This document shows positions 56,785 to 64,000 of a DNA stretch of 64,000 nucleotides, in pieces; the stretch's first letter is position 1; each line of letters opens with the position of its first letter. The DNA is from Auricularia sp. M13 (lineage: Eukaryota > Basidiomycota > Agaricomycetes > Auriculariales > Auriculariaceae). Below the pieces are notes generated by a model that did not search any database, was not told the origin of the DNA, and worked only from the letters and a program-made list of their open reading frames with translations. The DNA lies in assembly GCA_037042915.1 (NCBI GenBank), contig CM073196.1, positions 3,968,001 to 4,032,000 of the forward strand. The letters run 5' to 3'. The translations under genes and the position numbers were made by a program.

Positions 56785-58351
56785 TTATGCAAGACGTGAA
56801 CTAAACGAAATTGTGAGCGTGCAAGGCCGGAGCACTAGCTTGAACGCACAGTAACGCAAGATATAGCACAAGTCACGAGCGAACGCGGCCCAATCAACGA
56901 GGGGAAGGCGCCGGAGCACGTCTGCAAATAGCAGATCTCGACGTAGAATCTCGCCCAACTCGGCTTCGCTGAGACCAAAAAGCCCGTGTGGCTGGACGAG
57001 CTCGCAGTCCAACAGAATACCTATAATGAGCTGAAGAACCTTGAGTTCGCTGTCCAGAGTTTTGCGGGAGCATATGATTTTATCGGCGACGCGTCCAGCG
57101 AGTTCCATCATGGTCAGACTCGGGAAAGGATTGGGCGCATGCTCCAGAGCATCGACGACGAATGGACGGATGCTGTTGAGAGACGGGCAGCCGGTGTTCG
57201 ACTCGGAAGACTCGCACTCTTCCACGTGGTCAGCTTCTATGACCATGGGTTCTGGTGCAAAATAGGGGGTGTCACAGCTGTAGAAACGATGCCAGAAACT
57301 GCAAGTCGAAACTCATCGTGCCGGTCGAAATGTTTCGAGAATCAACAGTGACTGCCCCGAAACTGCGAGCCGAAACGCACAAATCCGAACTTCAGAAACA
57401 TACTTTCTTCAAGCAGGGACAGTTCATGGAGGTCCTTGACAGCATGTAATCGTACTTTAAAGTGAGAGAAGCAAAGGGACTGGTTTTCGGTGAAGGGAAA
57501 GGCGTTGCAGCGGAGCAGTTTCGACGGATCGTTTCGAGCGTTCCGACTCCCGGAGTCGAAACTCGAAACGGTCGAAACGGTCGAAACGGTCGAAACGTTT
57601 CGACCGTTTCGATTGCCCGTTCCGACTCGCGTTTCGACGCGTTTCGACTCGTTTCGACCGGTGTGACACCCCCTAATGGACGCTCTTGAGCGATTTATAA
57701 TTCGGCGGGCGCTGGCAAACTGCAGGGTGTCAATAACTCTTTATGACCACACAGTCGCAACAACGCACCGAAGCGAACGATCAGGATCAACACGTAGGGA
57801 TAGACACCATAGCTGGATTCGAAAGCGACTCGTAGGGCGGCTGACAGAGCGTCATCCTGCCGCACGACCGCACGAAATTGCTCCATTGTCATTCCATTGA
57901 AGCCGTAGGTGCATGCAAAGCCGTGCATCCGAACATAGCCGGCGATGAACTGCAGCAGCCGGGCCTGGCTGTCGGTGCTGTCATCCGGAAGTTCCTTCAG
58001 GAGATCGAGTGTATATGCGTACAGTGACAAGAGACAGCCCGGTGTCACAGCATCCGGAAGATCCTGGAGCTGTTCGACGACGAATGGGTGGGCGAGGTTC
58101 TCAAGCCGAGCAGCGCTTGAAGACGTCTCAGAATATGAACGAGAACGCTTGAAAGGGGGCCTCGGGCCAGCCGGCAGTATGCTCTGAATTGGGTTAAGAC
58201 TTGAACGGGCATGCCGTGCCGGTTCTGTGGGAGCGACGCAATCGCCGCGGGCAGGGCCACACAGAGGTAGGGTAGACAAGTAGGAGGTAGCACCACATCT
58301 TGGGATGATATCTGCAGGCGGCAGTCTATGGGAGATCTGCGGCGCAGCCAT
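56785..58351 (-). pseudogene. Paired-domain family copy C, interrupted by a MITE
   Basis: Exon 1 MAAPQISHRLPPADIIPRCGATSYLS...FKRSRSYSETSSSAARLENL, domain 1 (FVVEQLQDLPDAVTPGCLLSLY...SDSQARLLQFIAGYVRMHGFACTYGF...VRQDDALSAALRVAF...LILIVRF), the family's phase-1 intron, then CQRPPNYKSLKSVH. Here a 413-bp inverted-repeat element (57263-57675) begins with TAG and would end the protein. Beyond the element the frame resumes with YFAPEPMVIEADHVEECES and a full domain 2 (IRPFVVDALEHAPNPFPSLTMMELAG...ELKVLQLIIGILLDCELVQPHGLFGLSEAELGEILRRDLLFADVLRRL...ILRYCAF). Copy A is the nearest relative and shows the uninterrupted site. The domain 2 part has its own ATG (57246), so two shorter products are conceivable. 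Confidence 0.75.
57263..57675. mobile_element. MITE-like element in copy C, internal CGAAACGGT repeats
   Basis: TA at 57263-57264 and 57674-57675 flank ends that are perfect inverted repeats: GGGGGTGTCACA at the left and its complement TGTGACACCCCC at the right. The internal part, especially 57525-57660, is a dense array of CGAAACGGT/ACCGTTTCG units arranged as direct repeats and as a palindrome centred near 57598. No open frame of note. The paralogous site in copy A (about 54803) has no element. TA flanks suit a Tc1/mariner-like or similar DDE transposase acting in trans, which is an inference. Confidence 0.85.
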
Positions 58352-59256
58352 GTGAGGTGGTGGTGGCGGGCAGCGAGCAATGACACGGCATCGCCCGGGG
58401 CCTACCAGTGACCAACCGGCGACCGTTTGCTGCTCAATGCTATACCTACCGTGGGCCGTTGAACGCTTCCCCGCGAGGCTACATATGCTATACGCTCGTC
58501 TGAATCCTTCCCGCCCCAAGCATATTGATGCATATTTTACTTGAATACGGCCCCTTCGGTCCGTGCAGTCAGTGCGGGCATACTGGCTCTGAGCATTTTC
58601 AAGCTAACTCGTTCCTCCTAGTTGTATCTTCGAAGACTGCCTGTAAGGATGGCTCAGCGGCTACGACTCGACGCCTAGCCCGACCTCGCCAGCGGCTGGG
58701 CGGCCATCTTTGACCGCTTAAGCAACGAAAGCAAGTCGTGTGCATTCGTCTACTTTCAACGACAACAGCTCCTGACTACCCAGTGCACAGACTATGAGCG
58801 CAAGTGGAGATGCGGCGGGCACGCGGTATGTATGTCATTACGGCGCTTGTTGACAGTACCGTAGTGCCGTGCCATACTTGCTCTAGAACGGCGCTGCTAG
58901 TGCCGAACTTGTCGCGAGCATCCAGTGCCTGACAACGTTTTGGCCAACAGCATCGACCTGCAGCCCCGGGCTTGCCACGGCCAGCACGTTGCCGTCTCTG
59001 TAGGCTTCTGATACCCCCATCCCTAACTGAACTAAATGCATATCGTCGCCATTGTGTGCTGTCCTACCACAGTTGTTGTACTAACAATAGATAAGTGAGG
59101 CTCAGCGCTGCATCCCAATCCAACTGGTCTACCGCTCCAGAAACACGTTGAACAGCGACCTTGATTGGTCACGGACGCGATGCATAATATAATCGGTAAA
59201 TACAGATTACAAGACTTCGCTGCGACAAGGGGGGCAGAACTTTCTGGTTAAGTCGC
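58352..59256. other. Intergenic between copies C and D
   Basis: Upstream of copy C the similarity to copy A's upstream region continues for at least 60 bp (translatable as RCRVIA.CPP.PP). Nothing else was recognised. Confidence 0.5.
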
Positions 59257-60424
59257 CTAGCTCAGTCTATGAGACGCAAAATCAGTCGAAAGCCGCATAC
59301 CAATGAGCCTGGCGGACGTACCATTTTCAATAGCAAAGCGTACACGCCTGGAGTTTTTCGGCCGCGTGCAGACTGGAAGGAGGTCGGGCACTGCAAGAAA
59401 AAGGGTATCGAATACGTACGATGATTTACGATAGGCCTCAGAGCCTGCCGGAATTCGTCGACTTGTTTCGCGCTGGACAAGTCAGACCGCGAAACAGAGA
59501 TAAGGTTCTGCACGGCTGAGGAAAAGGCGGGGTCATGGCTCAGTAATACACGGAGTTCATCTGCCGTTAGCCTGTCGAAGTATGGAGTTGAAGACGATTC
59601 GTGATTCCTCAGCCGATCGATGATGCCTTGAACAACTAGAACCTGATCCTCTGGGTTTCCCTCCGCAGCAAGGCCAGGGCCACAGAGGTAAATGATGGGT
59701 ATGGCGAAATCCGCCCATTGCGCTGTTTCTTCCAGCTTGTATCTGTGCTTCAGATTCCTAAATGGAAGTGATTGCGCATCAACACAGTCGACATCATCGT
59801 GCATAGGCGGCAGAGAATCGTAGATGGGTGTCGGAGAAGCGATTGAATCCTGTCATTGCTCAGGTATACAACTACGCGCTAGTAGCAATAACCCACGGAT
59901 GTATCATATGAATCGTCGATGCAACTAGAGGGTGAACCAGGGAAGTTGCCGTTGTAGCAGACTGAACCATCCGAGAAACGAAGGTCAGTATGTCGCAGCT
60001 CTCGTAAAGAAGGACACGAACAGTAGACAACGAGGCGACGCAAAGTCGCTTGGAATTCGAGGGGCATGTCGTTTATGAGATATTTGTGTAGATCTTCGGC
60101 CGCCGTGCCCAGGCATGGTTCCTTGTCGATGAGAGTTGGTATATTGGCCAAGTCCAAGTCTCGGAAGAAAGGTATCAGGGGAAAGCGATGTCGTCTGAGG
60201 ACTGAGAGAAAATCGTGCAGGACCTGAGCCTGGGTTGCCAAGCCCGGGGATTGAGACATGTGAAACACGTGGGGAATAATTCTGATATTTATTTCCCCCC
60301 AATAGCCGAGGGCTTCCAGTGAAGGTAGCGTGGATGGACGGTCGACAGAAAATGGAGGCGGGGCGGGAACACCGGCCGTTTCGACAGCAGCAGCTTCGCG
60401 GCATGGGGCTACGTAACGCGACAT
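59257..60424 (-). CDS. Paired-domain family copy D, apparently intact
   Basis: Exon 1: MSRYVAPCREAAAVETAGVPAPPPFSVDRPSTLPSLEALGYWGEINIRIIPHVFHM...VLHDFLSVLRRHRFPLIPFFRDLDLANIPTLIDKEPCLGTAAEDLHKYL...LRRLVVYCSCPSLRELRHTDLRFSDG. A phase-0 intron (TCC|GTGGGT...GACAG) leads to DSIASPTPIYDSLPP..., domain 2 (YKLEETAQWADFAIPIIYLCG...VVQGIIDRLRNHESSSTPYFDRLTADELRVLLSHDPAFSSAVQNLISVSRSDL...FRQALRPIVNH), then the family's phase-1 intron (GTACGT...CTTGCAG) and the tail PVCTRPKNSRRVRFAIENGTSARL..., stop at 59257. About 350 residues. It differs from copy A in sequence but has the same domain order, DPAFS motif, intron phase and RVRF tail. No known family recognised. Confidence 0.7.
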
Positions 60425-60469
60425 GACGAGCGGCAGACAGAACGAGACGAGAGGACGGCGCAGACAGGC

Positions 60470-61427
60470 TTGTGGTGGTCACGGTCAAGGTTGCGGCGCG
60501 GGCCGAGGCTCCGCTTCGTCTACCCCTACTTCGGTCACAGAACTGCTTCGCAATTACGGTCGGTCCTTGAACGCGAGCCAGCGTTTCGGGAAGCCATGCT
60601 GACAATCAAGGCCGACGTGAATGACCCGCTGGCGCTGAGGACCATCGTGCATTATTGTACGTGCATATCGAGTTGTTGGGCCGCGCTGTTGCTAACACGA
60701 TTTCACAGTGTGTAGCCACCCTCCGCATCCGCGTGCCGAACATGCGGAGAGTAAGAACTCGCCCAATTCTGGTGGAGATGAGCAGTCAGATAATTCCACC
60801 AAGTCGGCGGGATGTCAGGCAAGTTTCCTATCACCTGAGCGCCAAGTTGTTAATTCATCGTTTTTCTATCAGACTCCTAGCTCGTCTCACTGCTCGTCAA
60901 CCATGGTCGCCCCTACAGATGCGACTGCCGAAAATAGCAGCGACAGTCTGCCCAGTAGTATCCCGCCATATAAGCCGCGCCTCTACAAGTGTCAGATCGA
61001 GACCAGCAAGAACGAATGGATGGACCTTGCTTTTTTCGTTGCAGCCCGCTGCCATGAGATCTACGATACGGCTGATGCCACCGCGAGCCTTGCACAGGTG
61101 GTGCAAGCGATGGTTTCCTATCTCAGGGATAACCATTTGGCCACAACACCATTGTTTGAAGATATGACCTGTGCGCAATTCGACGCGTTACTGGCACATG
61201 ATGCTGCCGTTTACGCCGCTGTACGCCACCTGGTAACAAGATCACGCTTGTGCGGGTGGGATACGTATTCCACCGCATTGCGGGTAGCCGTCAATCATCG
61301 TATGCCTTCCGCGCCTCGAGCATATCATGTTGCTGAACCCTTCTTAGTTTGCCAGAAACCCAAAGTGGGGCCGAATGCTCGCCAACGCGTACAATTCGCT
61401 CCAGACGATGCAGAAGGTATTCCGTAG
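60470..61427 (+). pseudogene. Paired-domain family copy F, N-terminal half lost
   Basis: Divergent to copy D. Family similarity starts abruptly near 60508 (RLRFVYPYFGHRTASQLRSVLEREPAFREAMLTIKADVNDPLALRTIVHY), equal to the second half of domain 1 in copy D (RFPLIPFFRDLDL...). No ATG opens this frame. A phase-1 intron leads to LCSHPPHPRAEHAESKNSPN..., domain 2 (ETSKNEWMDLAFFVAARCHEIYD...VVQAMVSYLRDNHLATTPLFEDMTCAQFDALLAHDAAVYAAVRHLVTRS...LRVAVNH) and, after the terminal phase-1 intron, CQKPKVGPNARQRVQFAPDDAEGIP and stop. The 3' half is intact. The 5' part was probably lost when the D/F divergent arrangement formed; an unseen upstream exon is less likely because only 45 bp separate it from D's start. 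Confidence 0.65.
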
Positions 61428-61449
61428 CATCACACCCGAGGCGTTCTGT

Positions 61450-61491
<42 letters not shown>

Positions 61492-61970
61492 ATGACCGAC
61501 GCGGCGGCAGCCAGAAGAACATCTTCAAGGGCGGCGGGCGCGTCTCCAGCACCAGCTTCCCAATTGCGGTCACGTACGACGCCTCGATGGACCCCGCGCA
61601 GCCGTAATTGTCGACGTCTCCAGCCGCGACGGCCTCGCCGACGGCGTGCAGACGTCGAACGTGCTCGTTTGATACTCGCTCAGGCCTCAGGATCGTTGCC
61701 ACGGGGCCGATTTCGTATGCCCCGCTAAGGAGAAGCTGCATATCGTTACGGGCATGGTGGGCATCCCGGGTATGGGGCGGACTGGCGCATAGAGAGCCGA
61801 TAACGACCAACTTCAGGATATCCGTTAATCAATCATGATATTAATATGCAGATACTTATGAGAATATTTATGATAGAATCCGCGCACGTCCCGCTGGCTT
61901 GCATGTGTGAGTGCTATGGGGCATCGAAGGAGATGAAACGAAGCTGCCAGCGTCGAGATTGCGCGTAAAT
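61428..61970. other. Spacer with TG microsatellite
   Basis: A pure (GT)n run of about 18 units lies at 61453-61489. Downstream, one minus frame (...GDVDNYGCAGSIEASYVTAIGKLVLETRPPPLKMFFW) and one plus frame (IFKGGGRVSSTSFPIAVTYDASMDPAQP) look faintly protein-like but were not recognised. Confidence 0.5.
61453..61489. repeat. (GT)n microsatellite
   Basis: An uninterrupted GT dinucleotide run of about 37 bases just after the end of paired-domain copy F. Confidence 0.95.
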
Positions 61971-63698
61971 ATGCCTACCATGACGACGCAGCATGCCAAA
62001 AGGGTGCGGCAAGTTCGGCGGTTGCCGTCTCACTCGTTCTCTGCTTTCGACGCGCCACATCAGTTCTCAGCGTTGGAGGCCAGCCCCGGTCGTATGGCCG
62101 TGATCATGGCCACTGCGCGCGGCGCCAGTACGCTCACTCATTCGAGCCAGGATGACATTCGTCGCAGCGGGCTTCGGCTTGACGAAGAAATCTTGGACAA
62201 GTTGGATGGCCAGCTGCGCGCTCTCCAGGTCACGCGCGACGAAATTGCACGGGCCATAGCCCAGAGCCAGGCTGCTCTTGATGCCGTCGACAATGAGGTC
62301 CGCGATATTACATCACGTCGAGACGACTTGTATGGAACCGTACGGCGGAAACGCGCTGCTCTGGTGCCTCGGCCATTCATGGAAATCCCGGTTGAACTGC
62401 TTGGCACCATTTTCGAGCATCTCTGCGTGTATTCCGTCGAGGACTGGACCGAGAATCCGCTGGGCAAACGCAAACTCAACAAGGAACGAATTATCAACGC
62501 CTACAATGTAGCGGCCGTCTGTCGACACTGGCGGAACGCTGCATTCGCCGCCCCGGCCATATGGAGCTACATCGGGGTCCATTCCTACTCTCCTCCCAGC
62601 GCGGGCAACATTCAGGCCAAGAACCAGCTCGCCGCACGGTGGGCGCGCCTCGTTCAGGGTGTGCGCACGCTGCTCGAGCGCTCACGCGTTGTGCCACTCG
62701 ACATTCACATCGACTGGGCCGAAGCGGACGATGTATTGACAAACCAGCACTATCAAACCGTACTGGACCTTCTAGGCGCGCACGCCTGCCGCTGGCGCTC
62801 CTTCGAGCTTCGTTGCATCCGCGTCGGCGTGCCGCTCTACTGGCTCGACGTCTTCCGCGCTCCAACACCGCTCCTCGAGGAGCTCAGCATTTTAAGCCAG
62901 CAGGATGCAGAGATGGCGTGGAAGCTACCGTACCCGCGTTATCTCCCGGTTGCCCCACGGCTGCAGGCGCTCTATCTTGAGCACTGTCCACTCATTTCTA
63001 CGACGGGACTCCCAGCCCTCACAATGCTCGATATCTGGCTGACGACCCTGCCGGCGGTGCGCGCGTGGGACATTCTCTGCCGCTGCCCGGCCCTCGAAAG
63101 TCTGCTGCTCAGCTGCCGCCCCGTCGAGCTCGACACGCCGCCGCCCGCACCGGTGCATCTGCCCGCGCTCCAGACCCTGGAGATGCACAACTCCGTCGAG
63201 CCACTGTTCGTGGCGCACGGCCGCAACTTCGAGTTCCCCAAGCTGAACGAGCTCTGCCTGTTCGGACACATGGTGACGCCGCTGCGCATGTTCCTGCCCC
63301 AGACCTGCGCGAGCGTGACGTCGCTCGTCGTATTCACCGGCACGCTCGACCTGCCCGCCGCGCAGAGCCTCGCCGCGCTTCGCAGGCTGCAGACCGTCAA
63401 GTTCATCGAATGCGAGCTCGACGACGCGTTCGTCAGCACCATGATTCGCCCGGACGACCCGACGTGGCCCGAGCTGCGGCGTATCGAGCTCGAGAAGGTC
63501 GACATGCGCCCGCCCGATGGGGACGGCTTCGTCCGCCTGCTGCGAGCGAGGAACTTTTCCAACGAGCTCCCATCGACGGATGGCGCGCGTCAGCCTCTGC
63601 CCATCCAGGAGTTTTATCACGATGACCAGTCGCTTCCCAAGTGGATTGCGGCCGAGATCAAGTACATTTTGGAGGTCACCGTCAAGAGGCACGAGTGA
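61971..63698 (+). CDS. F-box/LRR-type protein
   Basis: A single exon of about 575 residues from the ATG at 61971 (MPTMTTQHAKRV); an ATG about 120 bases downstream (MAVIMATARG) is an alternative start. After a basic N-terminus, residues about 60-130 form a likely coiled coil (LDEEILDKLDGQLRALQVTRDEIARAIAQSQAALDAVDNEVRDI). The F-box-like segment follows: IPVELLGTIFEHLC...NVAAVCRHWRNAAFAAPAIWSYI, the standard basidiomycete arrangement. The C-terminal ~400 residues contain irregular leucine-rich repeats (for example PALTMLDIWLTTLP, PALQTLEMHN, FPKLNELCLFG). Such proteins are candidate SCF ubiquitin-ligase substrate adaptors; the target is unknown. Mushroom genomes carry many of them. Intact. Confidence 0.85.
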   Translation: MPTMTTQHAKRVRQVRRLPSHSFSAFDAPHQFSALEASPGRMAVIMATARGASTLTHSSQDDIRRSGLRLDEEILDKLDGQLRALQVTRDEIARAIAQSQAALDAVDNEVRDITSRRDDLYGTVRRKRAALVPRPFMEIPVELLGTIFEHLCVYSVEDWTENPLGKRKLNKERIINAYNVAAVCRHWRNAAFAAPAIWSYIGVHSYSPPSAGNIQAKNQLAARWARLVQGVRTLLERSRVVPLDIHIDWAEADDVLTNQHYQTVLDLLGAHACRWRSFELRCIRVGVPLYWLDVFRAPTPLLEELSILSQQDAEMAWKLPYPRYLPVAPRLQALYLEHCPLISTTGLPALTMLDIWLTTLPAVRAWDILCRCPALESLLLSCRPVELDTPPPAPVHLPALQTLEMHNSVEPLFVAHGRNFEFPKLNELCLFGHMVTPLRMFLPQTCASVTSLVVFTGTLDLPAAQSLAALRRLQTVKFIECELDDAFVSTMIRPDDPTWPELRRIELEKVDMRPPDGDGFVRLLRARNFSNELPSTDGARQPLPIQEFYHDDQSLPKWIAAEIKYILEVTVKRHE

Positions 63699-64000
63699 CG
63701 CCGTTCTTGCAGATTCTGTTTTGTTGGTTTACTGTCGTTAAATTTCATAGGCTTGTCGTCCCCTTCCGTGACATATGTATCCATAATACCATGATTTCCC
63801 TGCTTCGTAACCCTTGGTGCAGGACGCACCGTGTTGGCTGGAATCGCCTCTTAGCACTTGTGCGCTTGCTCTGACATAATCTTGGGTCCTTCGAACACAT
63901 CTCACCGCTCAATAACTCAGGGGATACGCACATGCGCAAGACATGTATTCTGGTCGAATTCGGTCCGTACGAGAAGGATGCTTTGGGGGCTACGCTGCTT
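63699..64000. other. 3' flank of the F-box gene
   Basis: Nothing recognised in the last 300 bases. Confidence 0.5.

Noticed and set aside
62925-63692. 255-codon minus frame opposite the F-box gene
   Set aside because: Antisense shadow of the LRR region.

Overview
The window looks like nuclear DNA of a basidiomycete fungus, most likely an agaricomycete. Genes are GC-rich and broken by many 45-60 nt introns (GT...AG, usually GTRNGY donors). Several protein families are typical of mushroom-forming fungi: DUF6534 membrane proteins, DUF7918 proteins, fungal GPCRs, F-box/LRR proteins and laccase-like multicopper oxidases. No rRNA, CRISPR or autonomous transposon protein is visible. Non-autonomous inverted-repeat elements and their scars are common. 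All calls come from reading the sequence; no search was run.

Layout. 0-9 kb: a weak minus-strand ORF, a DUF6534 membrane protein gene (1850-3438, -), a BAHD-type acyltransferase (3965-5702, +), then gene-poor DNA. 10.5-19.5 kb: a very large, diverged inverted repeat whose arms (about 10460-14030 and 16838-19480) bracket one good gene, the GID/CTLH ubiquitin-ligase receptor GID4/VID24 (14185-15368, +). A short inverted-repeat element sits in the left arm only and another lies in the spacer. 21.6-28.7 kb: a tandem array of short-chain dehydrogenases (three intact and one gutted copy on +, one on -) interrupted by a FRG1 homologue. A sixth SDR lies at 39.8-40.7 kb. 28.9-34.9 kb: a fungal GPCR, a single-pass membrane protein and ribosomal protein L26 (all -). 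35-44.8 kb: a MYND zinc-finger protein (+), a DUF7918 protein with an SV40-type NLS and SUMO-interacting motif whose gene holds a ~530 bp insertion (+), and a laccase-like multicopper oxidase with a 9-nt microexon (+). 45.3-61.4 kb: an unrecognised protein (45323-46762) and a cluster of an unrecognised paired-domain protein family, in which most copies are damaged in different ways. A 5'-truncated V-ATPase subunit D gene lies inside the cluster. 62-63.7 kb: an F-box/LRR protein.

The housekeeping genes (L26, FRG1, GID4) are scattered and functionally unrelated. Two stretches look evolutionarily active: the inverted-repeat block around GID4, and the 48-61 kb paired-domain family. In the latter, a nonsense codon, an 11-bp tandem duplication, a TA-flanked inverted-repeat insertion, 5' truncations and a frameshift can each be read by comparing paralogues. 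That family is the best candidate here for something undescribed.
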